Shown here: in pieces, positions 36,601 through 47,994 of the stretch | Numbering within the stretch: the stretch's first letter is position 1 | How the letters are laid out: the number at the start of each line of letters is the position of its first letter | Origin: Epiperipatus broadwayi | Lineage: Eukaryota > Onychophora > Udeonychophora > Euonychophora > Peripatidae | Assembly: GCA_028023455.1 (NCBI GenBank) | Contig: JAQFVV010000513.1 | Location: forward strand, 246,001-310,000 | Direction of reading: 5' to 3' | DNA length: 64,000 nt | Position numbers and translations under genes: made by a program | Notes under the pieces: model-generated | Told to the model about the DNA's origin: nothing | The model's input: only the letters and a program-made list of their open reading frames with translations | The model's database searches: none

Positions 36601-38934
36601 AAAAATGATGGGATTCAAACAACTTGAAGTGGCTTTGAATCATCTTGTAAAACTCCAGTGAAAGATTAAGCATTGTTCTATAAAGTTTTAAAATAATCTT
36701 ATACAAAAGATAACAGATTTATTTAAAAAGTTTACTTTTCTTATATAAAAAAATTGTCATTAGTTTTATTAAACAAAATTATTTTAGTGATTTATGTGTG
36801 TGCAGGTATATATCTGATCACACTTTTATAATACATGTTTAATATAATTTAAATTAGCAAAATTTTTAAATTACAAACAAATTTTAGCTGAAATCTCATC
36901 TTCTACATATATAGAGATTTGAGACATAGAAAAGCATCCATCTCAATATATATATATCATTAAAAACCAGTCAATACTTACACAATCAAGGCAACTCCTT
37001 TTAACAATATATATATATTGTAATGCTATTGAGCATTCACTCAAATTGTGTTTACAATTATTGAAATAAAATTCTCATAAATAATGTGAAAGTTTAAAAT
37101 TAATAATGAATAATAAAATCAATAAGCTGTCATAAATAAGTAAATTAAAAACAAATCAGATAAATAAATTTGTAAAAATCTAAAGAGTTTTTAGTAGTTT
37201 AAATAGAATACAGCTCGATAAAAGAAAATAGTAAAAGTTACAATTAATTAATTGGAAGGGGGAAAGATTAAAAGTATATCAGTTTAAAATATAAATCTCT
37301 TACATAAAAGAAAAAATATATCTCTTTGCATTTAATTTAAAGAAAAAAAAGTCTTTTCCTGTAATTTAAAAAAATGCAAATATATATGTGTGTTAATTGC
37401 GAATGATTGTAAATATAAGGAATAGTAAAGTAAACGTGTGGGTGTTGATAAAATAAAAATGTGCATGTTAAATATGATAAAATGAAATATAATGAAAGTT
37501 AAAAAATTGTATAATCATAAGAGATATAAAAATGGAATTTGCAATGGCTACTAAGTAAACAAAATCCACAAAACAACAAATTTGCAATGGCTATCAAATG
37601 AAAACACATAATCAAAAGCTTATATAAGGAATGTATTCAAAAACAGTGGAGGAATTTCAACAACAAATATAGCTGACAGACATAAAAACCAATTACCAAA
37701 ATGACAATAGGTCATCCTAATAAATAGTCCAGATTTTCATCAATCTAACAGTCAGTCTTCTCATGTATTTGTTAATAAAGAAAATGCAGTGTTAATCGTC
37801 ATCATAATCATATGACTTTTGCTCCAGTCTGTGTCTGATGAAACAGCCAACCTGCCTGGGAAAAGTAATGCCTGCCTAACAACTTGAAAATCTGCCTTCA
37901 ATATCTGTCTTAAAGAAAAATACCTCAGAATACTAAGCATTAAATCTCCTCAAGAAAACCTCACATCCAACCAGTTGGAAAGATTTTCAATTGAAGCAAC
38001 AACCAGCAAGAAGTCAATGTTCAAATCCTAGGTAATAAATAACATTTTCTTATTTCCATTTCTAATTAAAGTAGTCATTGCAATAATTTGAAGCCTCCCA
38101 AAGTCAGTTAACAAATGAACTCTATAGCATGCATAAAGAACTATTGATGTGCATATTTATGAAATGTTGTATATATTAATGTTTTATGATCTTATATTAA
38201 TTACATGTATTTATTTAAATGCATTGTATTATTTAATACTCTTTGTTATATTATATTGCTATTGTATATATGTGAGCCTGAAGTTATGATAAGTCCTTGT
38301 TCCATTTAAATAAGTTTCATATACATAATTAAAATTAGAATAATAAATGTTTAGTTAAATAAAGTATCTTTTAAGCTTAATTTTGTCAGTCAATTCTTTA
38401 CCACTAATTAAAGCAACAATTTGTTATTGTATTACAATTGATTGAGCTAGTCATGGGATATCTTAGGTGCTGAATTAGTTTGCCATCATTCAAAACATGT
38501 TAGTTCTTGTAGCTAACTGGTGTCTGGGATTTACTCTGAAACAAAAAGGTGCTTTGGATGATAGGTGTTGAATTCTGCAGCCGAGAAGAAATCTGTTTCC
38601 TGGAAACATAGCCATATTTATATATCTGATATATATAGCTTGGCTTGGATACAGGTATTCTTTGGGTACTCTCTTCTCTGCCTAAGGGGGCCAGTGTGAA
38701 GCAATAATTAAATTGCATTGGTGTAGATCAAATAAATAAATTATAATTGTATCATATTTTATATAAAAGTTTTTCAAATTATATTTCATAAGATTATATT
38801 TTATTAAAGAGTTAAAATATATAGATTTTGTTTACTCCCTCAGTGATCTAATAAACACACCACCCAGCACAATATATATGTAATAATATTATAAATTGAC
38901 ATCTGTATTTCTTCATAGCAGTGTATGGAATCTT
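33667..38934. other. Gene-free stretch with two less AT-rich islands
   Basis: 35220-35700 and about 37800-38030 are more balanced in composition and could be decayed retroelement or non-coding exon sequence. I found no open frame or motif in them. The minus-strand ORF at 38500-38718 (72 residues, polar) is unrecognised and could be a fragment of something real, but has no support. A T-run/A-run junction lies near 34880. Confidence 0.5.
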
Positions 38935-39245
38935 ATAATTAAATATTAGTAAATACGGTAATTAAAAATTTTGAAAAGTACAAAAAATATTATTGTCACT
39001 TAGGAGCGCTTTCGATTATTCTCATAGTCTTTGTCAGCTAATACTTTGAAAGGGTTAACCTTCCCATAATTCCATGATCTTAATGTTTGCTGCCTGAAAA
39101 TGTTAAGATCATGGAATTATGGGAAGGTTAACCTTTCAAAGTATTAGTTGACCAGACTATAAGTGTAGTCGAAAGTGCTCCTATGTAACAATTACATTTT
39201 TTGTAGTTTTCAAAATTTTTGATTACTGTATTTACTAATATTTCA
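38935..39245. repeat. Family D palindrome
   Basis: The left arm (from ATATTAGTAAATACGGTAAT to CCCATAATTCCATGATCTTA) is mirrored by the right arm (TAAGATCATGGAATTATGGG to GATTACTGTATTTACTAATA). The centre is near 39092 (TGCTGCCTG). Each arm carries a hammerhead-like motif. The arms differ at scattered sites, so the inversion is not recent or the arms decayed separately. Confidence 0.85.
39000..39041 (-). ncRNA. Hammerhead-like motif, left arm of the D palindrome
   Basis: Minus strand: TTAG; core CTGACAA; A; stem II GACTAT-GAGA-ATAATC (one mismatch); GAA; AGCGCT; C; CTAA. Only the G8 position departs from CUGANGA (A instead of G). The right-arm copy at 39144-39184 (plus) is one base shorter in the core (TTGACCA). 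Confidence 0.4.
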
Positions 39246-41480
39246 TGTTTGGAGTTATCAATTTATAATGTTTAATTAGAAAGCACTTAACTTAGATTAG
39301 TAGTTAATGGAAACCAACTACCCCAGGCCAAGTGTTAAAGGAAAACTGACTGGCTTGATTACATTCAAAAATTGTATTACAATATATATATATATATATA
39401 TAGTAAAGATAAAACTGGAATAAACATTATATATACAATTTACATATAAAAATAATAGCAATAACATTGTAGAATTGATTTCAAGAGTGTTTTGCTTATA
39501 TTATTTTAAAGCAAGCTGCCCATATTTTTTAAAATATTTATTAATGAGAAGTGCTAAAAGTAGTTTGCTTTTATCTAAATTACACACACACATATATATA
39601 GAAAGACAGAGATGCTGTGTCGCGTTATTTCGACTTTATATTTGTTTCACAAGGTAGCGCTGCTGAAATTAATATAATATTTGGTGTTAGTAATATTTTA
39701 TGTTGAAATTTAGCTAGCAATATATAAGTGATTCTATTTCATATGCATATATGTTTGTCTGTATTAAGAACTACATAATTATCTGCAAGAAAGCTAGCAA
39801 TCAAATGATGTGAATGGGGTAGAAATGTATTACATTTCATTTCAATCCAAAGCCTCTTCAAGTAATATTGTATATTATCTTTTAAAAAAAGCTGCCGATT
39901 AAACTATTGCTAATATATATATATGCATACTATTTGTGAAGGTAATTGTTTATAATGGTTAAACTAATTAAACAAATTAATTAAATATATGGATTATTGC
40001 GCAATGACTCTTTTCACTTAAAATAAAAACAACAGCAATTAATTTTGTGTTAAATATTAGTACTGTTTAGAAGACTAATTGGTAAAAATAATAGAAATTT
40101 CACAACTCATTTTTAAAATTAATCAAGCTCACTAAGATGTGAAAATGTAGGATATTTCTAGAGCCTCAAGCCTATTTGACTATTAAATAAAGTGTTTCTA
40201 GAAATTTTCAAATCAAGTAAAGATAACCTTAAGCAACAATAAGATAAAAGTCTTCTAAAGAAGGGAGATCTCTCTTTCATTTCTTTTAAACTGAAGATGC
40301 TAGAAATAAGCAAAATTATTTCGAACTTTTGAATAGTTATGGATAAAGTTAACTAAAGATTATTATAAAGGTTTTCATCATCAAATAATAATCACAAATT
40401 TTTGTAAAATTTATATTAATTTGCTTTTAAGGCCAGTTACAGGCATGAAAGTCTTAGTAATTTGATATAACAACTTATATTTAGAATAAGTTTTGATGCA
40501 TTAGAATTAAATCTTAAGTCTTAACTTTATTAAAATCCATAATGCGAATGTAAAGTTGTATATATATTGATTTTCTATTGTCTGCATACTAATATATTTA
40601 TATATGTGTGTGTTTATATATATGTTAACAATTCTACTATACTTATATAATTCCATTAGCAATATTCTTTAACTGAAGCCTTTTGCTAACTTCACAGCTA
40701 GTTTTCACTTTTTAAAAAGTAGACGTTAATCAAACTTTAACGTCGGCTTTTCATGAAAAAGAAAATTAGAAATATGAAAAAAGTTTTAGCTGCTAGGAGC
40801 ATGGCTATAAAATTACATTGTGTATTAAAACATCATTAAAAATCAAAGAGATCTTAGAACGTATTTTAAAATCATTCAATTGTTTTTACCAAATAAAACG
40901 TCACACGGTACATTTTCAACATTTGCCATAGAAACAGTAATTTATGTTTTAATCAATCCAGAAACATCTCTTGTAAGTTTGAGTGACAATGGATACCAGA
41001 TGCTAATCAAAGTGAATATAGCACTAATATTTATTGATTACTCAAGTTTATAATAGATGGCTTTGCAGTTGAGCAAATATATTGAGTTTTTGTTCTTATT
41101 GCACATGTTCTTTCTTAGATTAAGATATCCAAACTATTAATAGTAATTAAAAATTATTTGAAACTAAAGAACTAGAAAAAAATAGTAATAAAAGTATTAC
41201 ACTAAGAAGGAAGCTAATAATTTGCCTTAAGAATGATGAAGCGAATCTTTTCTCCCTCTAGTTTTAATTTACAAGCACGACCCAAAAATAAAGAGAATTG
41301 TTTTCTGGGTAAGTGTGTCTGTTGTCATACATGATTCTGCTGTTACATATCTTTTGGAGGGATCCTTTTGCACCAATATGTCAAATTATGTTACTATGTA
41401 GAATTGTAGTACCATATAGCACAAATGCATTTCGCATAATAACTGCTGAAAAGTTGGAATAATTGAAATTCTGTTTTCTT
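39246..41480. other. No gene seen
   Basis: AT-rich DNA with a (TA)n run near 39383. The short repeat shared with 5380-5520 lies near 41034-41060. The ORF at 39475-39657 has no motif. Confidence 0.55.
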
Positions 41481-41484
41481 TTAA

Positions 41485-42035
41485 GGAAAATGGCAGGGGA
41501 AATAGTTGAAATACTTGAAACAGATTACAAGAAAACTGTTCTGGGAAAAACACAAGTTTACAAATAATTTAATGAAATTGTCAAATTCCCCTGTCCCAAA
41601 AAAAGCATTGTTAGTGAAGTCCAATGTCAACATAATGGTGATATATTTTTTTTATTGACATAAGTGGCATTTTTCTCTTAAACTTAGTTCATAATGGTCA
41701 AACATTTTACCTACAGTTCTGAAACATTTGTGTGATGTGGTAAAATGTAAACATCCCATTATGCGGCAAAGTGAGAAATGCAAGCTACACCACAACAATT
41801 TCTCTGTGAGTAGTCTCGAGTGTGAAACAATTTTTAACTAAATTCAACATGTTCCACCTTATCTCTCAGTCATATTTGCTTGATACTTAATCATGCGACT
41901 TGTTTTAATCTCTTGAATGAAAAAAATGCCTCAAAATTTTTTTCTTCTGATTTAGAAGCGGTGAAAAAAAACAATGTGGCATTAAAACGCTTCACTTGAT
42001 GTTTCCAGATTAATTTGAAAAATGAAAAACATATT
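41485..42035 (+). pseudogene. mariner-like transposase relic (DD-D family)
   Basis: The plus strand reads, across frame changes, MAGEIVEILETDYKKTVLGK then TQVYK, a stop, FNE. Mariner/GVQW-type helix-turn-helix proteins have GKTQVYKWFNEF here. Further on come KCKLHHNNFSVSS, where mariners have LHHDNAPAHTS and the catalytic Asp is Asn in this copy, then VKQFLTKFNMF-like sequence, and QSYLLDT, a stop, SCDLF, matching SPDLAPCDFF with the third catalytic Asp. The order and spacing suit a single decayed copy of a cut-and-paste transposase. I did not find its terminal inverted repeats. Confidence 0.65.
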
Positions 42036-42463
42036 TAGGCTGGGTATTGTATTAAATAGACAGTACTTTGAAGGCAATTAAATTTATAACAATTAAAGAT
42101 AAATAAACAATTTTTTATTATAAAATTTTGATTATTTTTTAGTTCCCCCTACTATGTTTGTTTTTGTTATTTTTTTTAGAGCTTTTTAAAAAAGAATAAA
42201 GATAAATAATAAATTCTTAGTTTATATGTAAAAATGAAAGAACATAAAACATTAATAGGAAACTTTCATTAATTTTGTTCCAATATACTTATCTTCAGGA
42301 TGCTGTTTAAATTCCTATGTAATGTATATAATAAAAATAATATTCTTATTAACACTGTTCAATAATGGACCACGTGATTTTTTAGTTTATAATTACTGCC
42401 ACTCTATTTCATTTGATTAACTTTCAAAAGTCTATTTCATTTGATTATATATCGATAATATTT

Positions 42464-42828
42464 GAGATTAAATCTCATAACACTATACAATAAATATTTT
42501 AAAATACTTTCTAACTTAACAAAAATTAAGCAACCGTTTATTTTCATACTTTATTTATTAATTTAAAAGTTTGACTAAAACACTTTGGTTAGAAAGAATA
42601 TTTAAATCAATCATGCAATGCATCTAATTATGTTTCAAATTGATTCACATTGCATGTTTGATTTAAATACTCATTCTTTGTAACCAAAGTGTTTTTAGTC
42701 AGCCTTCTACATTAATAAATTTAGGACTAATGAATAGCTAGCTGCTTTATTCTTCTTAAATTTTATCTTAGCTAGGTTAGAAAGTATTTTAAAATATTTA
42801 TTATATGATATTATGAGTTTTAATCTTG
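42464..42828. mobile_element. Foldback MITE, nested inverted arms
   Basis: The outer left arm (42464-42515: GAGATTAAATCTCATAACAC, then TTTTAAAATACTTTCTAAC) pairs with 42776-42828 (GTTAGAAAGTATTTTAAAA, then ATTATGAGTTTTAATCTTG). Inner arms (TGACTAAAACACTTTGGTTA near 42572 and AACCAAAGTGTTTTTAGTCA near 42682) continue the pairing to a centre near 42635. The whole 365 bp folds on itself and has no coding frame. Confidence 0.8.
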
Positions 42829-43401
42829 AATATATATATATAAAGGTGGTAGTATTCGCTACTTATGATATACGCCAACATTGTTTTCTCCCTAATCTTA
42901 ACCATTATTTTGTAAGACGTAATCATATCGAAAAATTGCTTTGGTTATGCCTATGGCATAAATACTTAATGTTTATAGAGTATGTGCTTTTACTTATATA
43001 CATATAATTCAATATAAATAATATGTATAACATAAACATGCTTTTCTTAGTATACATGTTGTACGTATTATTTACATTGGATTACATTTTTCCAATAAAA
43101 GTTTAAAAAGATTGGAATTATTTATATATAAATAAATGATCTTTCACACATATAAATAATGCTGTGGATATTATTGGATTAAATCAATTTAAAAAAGTAA
43201 AAAAAAAAAGATCATTTGAATTGAATTGATATATTTTAACTTCTCATTTTGGTGTTTGGATGTCACATGATTCTGAATAACTAATCAGCTAATTATTATA
43301 TATAGCATAGCTACATAATACTGATTTAATGTACAGGAGAAAGATGTGTGTAAAGATAATTAAATTCTTGGTCATGTAGGAATATCCAATTATAAATATA
43401 T

Positions 43402-43490
43402 GTCAAGGTTTGGTGGACTAGCGGTTAGCGTAGCTGCCTTCCAAGCAGCCGGCCCGAGTTCGCTTCCCGGTCAACGCTTTGACATATATA
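43402..43490 (+). repeat. tRNA-Gly(TCC)-like retroposon (GTCA family)
   Basis: GTCAAGGTTTGGTGGACTAG, then GGTTAGCGTAGCTGC, loop CTTCCAA (anticodon TCC), GCAGC, GAGTTCGCTTCCCGG and TCAACGCTTTGACATAT. The anticodon stem is perfect, and terminal GTCAA pairs with TTGAC outside the tRNA-like body. The acceptor-like stem has mismatches and the 3' end runs into a TA repeat, so I treat it as a retroposon and not a tRNA gene. Confidence 0.8.
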
Positions 43491-43979
43491 TATATATATT
43501 GTGCATGTGTGTGATTACATTTTTTAATAATGTTGTGTACGTAAAAAATTTAGCAATGAATAAAAATCTGAAATTGAAAATTTATGATGTGAAAACAAGG
43601 ATGTGTTAGAATCGCATCCCTTACTGCTGAATATCCTGTTATCAAACATTTTGTTTGTGAGATAGACATCATGTTTCTCAGTAGAACATTTATTGTCATT
43701 GCCTTTTATTTATAAGTTATGAACATTAAATAAGAAAGAAAACTTTAAAGTTGAATAAGAATAATGAAAATATTTGGCGCAATAAATTTTAGATGTTAGT
43801 ATTAAGTTTTCTGTAGGCATTTTTTGTGTGGGTGTGTGTAATTATCTTAAATAAATAAAGAATTGCCATTTTTAGATATAATAAATCAATACTAATATAT
43901 TGTAAATACCAAACATTAAGATGTAATTAAAGGGGATTTGAATTCTGACTTTTAAGCTTTTTTCAGCTATCCACTTCAT

Positions 43980-44304
43980 AAATAAAGCAAAACTCTCCAT
44001 ACAGTATTGCCACCCTGTGCCAACCAGAGTAATCAATAAATGCCAGAAGGCTTGTGCATAAAATCCCTATCTAATGCATACTTATCCAATATCTCCAGAC
44101 TAGTTTCTGGCTTGTGGCCATTGTCAGTGAGGAGCTTTGGATCTGAGAGCACTGCACCTAGATAGGCATTAGATAGGGATTTTATGCACAAGCCTTCTGG
44201 CATTCATTGATTACTCTGGTTGGCACAGGGTGGCAATACTATATGGAGAGTTTTGCTTTGTTTATAAACAATTATGTGCTAGTATAAGATAGTGATCATG
44301 TGAT
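43980..44304. mobile_element. Family B foldback retroelement (copy B1)
   Basis: Exact 14-bp target duplication GCTATCCACTTCAT (43966-43979 and 44305-44318). The left arm (GCAAAACTCTCCATACAGTA, then TGCCACCCTGTGCCAACCAG) is mirrored by the right arm ending GGAGAGTTTTGC. A unique tail follows only the right arm (AACAATTATGTGCTAGTATA, then GTGATCATGTGAT). The insertion lies in a family A repeat. It has no protein-coding capacity. Confidence 0.9.
44093..44132 (-). ncRNA. Hammerhead ribozyme, core mutated (family B, copy B1)
   Basis: Minus strand: CCTCA; core CTGACAA; stem II TGGC-CACAA-GCCA; GAA; ACTAGT; C; TGGAG. It is identical in layout to the intact B2 copy, but the catalytic G8 is A and one stem I pair is lost. 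Probably inactive. Confidence 0.7.
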
Positions 44305-44756
44305 GCTATCCACTTCATCTTATATAACTGATACACATGATCACACACATGTGAAAAAGATACATTGATCTGGATTATCATCTCCCACATATATATAATC
44401 AGTTCTTGGTTTATATTAAGATAACAAATCTTCTAATGGACAGAATTCAATCTACTCCAACCTCCAACTCTTCAGTTATCCATACCATTGAAAATCTGAC
44501 GATGGAATGCTCAAACCTTTGTTGATGCCAATATTGTGAAAATATAAAATTCTTCAATATAATAACATTTATTTTATGTAAATATGAAATAATCTTCATT
44601 TTAAATGGGTTACATTGGCATGTAAATAAATAATATTACATTGTCTATGCAGCACTTTTCAAAAGTTATAATTAATTTTTGATTAATAAAAGAGCATTCA
44701 TCATATGCAAAATAAATTTAGTTTTACTTTAATTTTCTTTTTTTTCTTTTTTTTAA

Positions 44757-44915
44757 ATTTTATGTTTAATTAGAAGGGATTTGAACACAGACTTTCAAAT
44801 TTCTTTCAACTATCCACTCCATTTTATATAACCAATACATGTCCACATAAATGTGAAAAAGATAAATAATCTTCAATATATGTATTTCAAGCTGAAGCCG
44901 TATTTGCTGGTATAA
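44757..44915. repeat. Family A single arm
   Basis: AAGGGATTTGAACACAGACT, TTTCAACTATCCACTCCAT, AATGTGAAAAAGATAAATAA and CAATATATGTATTTCAAGCT match the A left arm. The hammerhead segment is degraded: only the stem III/GAAA side is legible on the minus strand (TTGAAATACATATATTG). Confidence 0.7.
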
Positions 44916-45274
44916 GTTATTCCCTGTCTCATAAATTAACATTAGATGGTAGAATATATGGTGAAATTTCTATAGTCAGCACATAGAAACATGTTTATAC
45001 TGTCATTCTGATTATCAGTATTTACTTAATGTGAATGACTTCTTTTTTAACAATGTAAAAAAGCATTGCCTCTGAAAGATACTTCATTTTTATATGCACT
45101 CACACAGTGTTCTCATTTCTGGAATAAAACAAAATTAGATACTTTATTTCCAAATTTACATTTACTTACAGCATAATTTTTATTGTAATACATAGTCTAT
45201 TTGTAAATGCTAATATTTGTGTTAATATGAAAATACACATGTATAACTTAAATATATATAATCACCGTAAATCA
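44916..45274. other. No gene seen
   Basis: AT-rich spacer. Confidence 0.6.
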
Positions 45275-45370
45275 AACGAATGACAAACGTTTTATCGATT
45301 TATTCGAGCGCTTTCAAAGATCTAAGCCTTCATTTTCAAGAAGTAAACTATGCAAATTAGGGTGGACTAA
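45275..45370 (-). other. GAAAGCGCTC motif with hammerhead-like layout, possible retroelement end
   Basis: The minus strand reads TTC, TTGAAAA, T, GAAGG-CTTAGA-TCTTT, GAA, AGCGCT, C, GAA. Stem III AGCGCT and the CUC triplet are the same as in family D, and the core again has U and A at positions 3 and 8. Stem I is only about 3 bp. The adjoining sequence (ATGCAAATTAGGGTGGA and a near repeat, 45350-45395) looks like retroelement non-coding DNA. Confidence 0.35.
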
Positions 45371-47813
45371 ATATGCAAATAAGGGTGGAATAGATCTAGA
45401 TCTGCCACTTCCTAGATATGACATAAAATGTCTCTTTTTTATTCATGGCATGTATGTCAGAGATGATATAACATGCCTCTTTTACTTTTCTTCACAATTT
45501 GTGCAGCTCTCTGCACATAACACAAGGCTTGTCTGGCTTGCATTGGTGTCCCATAGAAGCTTCATGCTAATAAACCTCCAGTCATGTGCTTTTTACAAAT
45601 TTACATGTACTCGCCCATGAGCATTAGTTTAAAAAGCATACGTAGTTCACTTATGCTTGAAGATTATTATTATATAAGCCAATCTTTGCTCAACATGCTG
45701 AGATCAGGGCTTTAGTTTATTGTGTGCCTGAATTAAAACTTAATAATAAATTAATTGTACAAGCATATTCATTCTGTAACAGGAGAGAGATAGGATGTCA
45801 TTTTTAATCATGTGAGATTAGAAATAAATAATGAATTTTGAATTTTTATTGTAATAAATAGTCTATTTTATAGCATGTAAATTTTAAAAAGTGCATGACT
45901 GGAAGTTTGTTATTTTCTTTATATTACAGTATAATTATTGATTTTTCCCCTCATTTGTACTTGTAATTCAAATTTGCAATTATTTGGCCACCTGCCTAAT
46001 GAAGTGGTTTCTTTTTTTATTATAATCTAATGCTAACATCACCAAAGAGCACTTAACATTAGGTTATAAAAAAGGAAATACTTCATTATGCAGATGAGCA
46101 GACATTGTATTCTACTTCTTTTCAACCATCACCACTATTTTTTTAATTACAACATTTTCACCACATTAATTGAGGCCAGCACTTATAAAAATGAGTTGTC
46201 AAGATTTAAGATTGATTAAAGCTGCTCTTAGCAGAATTTGTCTTCCACATGAAGAAAGCTTAATAGAATGGTACTTCAATTACTAAAAGAAGATTGTGTG
46301 CTATTGAATTTGGTGTAGAATCTAATTTAGTATTTTCTATTCTTGGAATTCCTGACTAAATTAGTGAACAGTTAATACGTGTTAAAAATTGGCTTTTACA
46401 ATGGTAACTACTGATTTTATTATTGCATGTTCTTTAACATTTAATTCAAAGAAAAAAAGCTTTTATTCTTTGTTGGATAGCTTTATTACATCAATACCAT
46501 ATATATATATTGTAGATTTTTAGTGCATATATTGTTACAAACAGAATATTAAATTGGTATTGATTCTATAAAATCAAATAGGCTGCTGAAATTGAATTTT
46601 TGAATAACACATAAATTGGCCATTTACAAATACTTTGTTTAGACAGAAAAATTATTATAATGTGGACAAATCCATTCTCAAAACAATGGAGTGTAGTAAT
46701 CTGAGACCAGTACAACAATCTGCACTTGTAAGCAATCATCTACTATGAAATTATTTGTATTCTGACTCCTATCCATAACTTTTATTAGAATATTTAAATT
46801 GGACTGCCATATTTTTTTTTGCTAAAAAGTGAATGAAATTATCTGCAAGATGATATAAAATATCATAGTAGACATGTTTTTTTTTTTCCTTTTTAGAGTT
46901 CTGTAAATATGATTAAGGAGAAAGTTGATGATCCAGAAATGCTGCAAGGAAAAAAAAAAGAAAATTGGAGAATAAATGATCTCATCATAGACATATAAGT
47001 ACTGCTACTAAATTAGCTGTATATAACACTGCTATTTTAGTGAATTTATGGCATACAAATAAGGTCCGGATCTTCTATCAGTATAAGACATTAAAAAAAA
47101 AAAATTATTAAATTCTAAAAATATGCTAAGATTATAACACTATACCAATATGTTTTTCTATTGCTGACTCATTGGATTGGACATGTGAAACGAATGATAC
47201 AAGACTTTCTAAAAAAAATACTTTCTATATGAAGTTAATCATGGTTTAATAGGAAATAAAACCCTATTAAATATTATTTAAAAAATATTATAAAGCTGTG
47301 TAGTGTTGATTCCTTGCTTATCGTGGGGGAAGGATCTGGTTGAAGGTTGAATATAATGAAGATTATATAATTATATGTTGCTGAAGTTTTTCAGAATGTT
47401 TGCTGCAGAAGTTAAGATAGCGTAACAAAATTTATTACGAATGTGAATGTAGTTGTGGTTTAAGATTAAATTTTATAATCATCCCAGAGGATGGAATGAT
47501 TAGATATCACTTAATCTACTATTGTTCAAAGCTGATGTTTGGATTGACTATAGGATGCCCATCTTATTTTTAATTGGAAAAATGTTCAAGGTTCATGTAG
47601 CCGCGGGGGTTCTTTTATTTTTTTTATCAGATGTTATCTGTAACTCTGACTAAATTTATCCGTGTTTTTGCGATTTATTATTCTGTCTTCATCGTTCTCA
47701 TGTTTATCATTATAATTAATATTTTTAGAGACATAATAACTAATTAAAGTCATGTTTATCCAAAGGTTTTTATGACTATTAATAAAACACTTTAGGGATT
47801 TTTTGTATTAAGC
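45371..47813. other. No gene seen
   Basis: 45440-45720 is somewhat less AT-rich and may be repeat-derived, but I found no coding motif. The rest is AT-rich spacer. Confidence 0.5.
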
Positions 47814-47825
47814 AGTGAGACCGAA

Positions 47826-47918
47826 GTCAAGAGCGCAGGCGCCTTGCAAGCAGTTGCTTGCAGACAGTTGTTGGGGTTCGCTTCCCGGCCGATTCTTTGA
47901 CATATGGAAAAAAAAAAT
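47826..47918 (+). repeat. tRNA-like retroposon (GTCA family) with 12-bp target duplication
   Basis: GTCAAGAGCGCAGGCGCCTT..., B box GGTTCGCTTCC, and end GATTCTTTGACATATGG plus poly(A). AGTGAGACCGAA before (47814-47825) and AGTGAGACTGAA after (47919-47930) differ at one base. The element again begins at the G of GTCAA. Confidence 0.88.
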
Positions 47919-47965
47919 AGTGAGACTGAAAATCTATGAAAACTTTTTTACATCAATTCTGAACA

Positions 47966-47991
47966 CGCGCGCGCGCGCACACACACACACA
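47966..47991. repeat. Compound (CG)n(CA)n microsatellite
   Basis: ACGCGCGCGCGCG runs directly into CACACACACACA. The CG run is conspicuous in this AT-rich window. Confidence 0.9.
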
Positions 47992-47994
47992 CAT

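Larger units (their letters stand above)
43920..44550. repeat. Family A copy (single arm) interrupted by a B element
   Basis: GGGGATTTGAATTCTGACTT and TTTCAGCTATCCACTTCAT (left part) continue at 44305 with CTATCCACTTCATCTTATA, CACACACATGTGAAAAAGAT and GATTATCATCTCCCAC. The hammerhead segment that other A copies have between AAAAAGATA and GATTATCATC is deleted here. Further on, CCATTGAAAATCTGACGATG matches 58756-58775. Confidence 0.75.

Noticed and set aside
38500-38718. 72-residue minus-strand ORF as a host exon
   Set aside because: Polar composition is suggestive but no splice sites in phase, no motif and no neighbouring exon could be identified.
43402-43490. Functional tRNA-Gly(TCC) gene
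   Set aside because: Acceptor-type stem is mismatched, terminal GTCAA/TTGAC and a downstream repeat match the retroposon family, and similar copies have target duplications.
43400-43609. 69-residue ORF starting MSRFGGLAVS
   Set aside because: Its N-terminal half is the tRNA-like retroposon read in frame; shadow.
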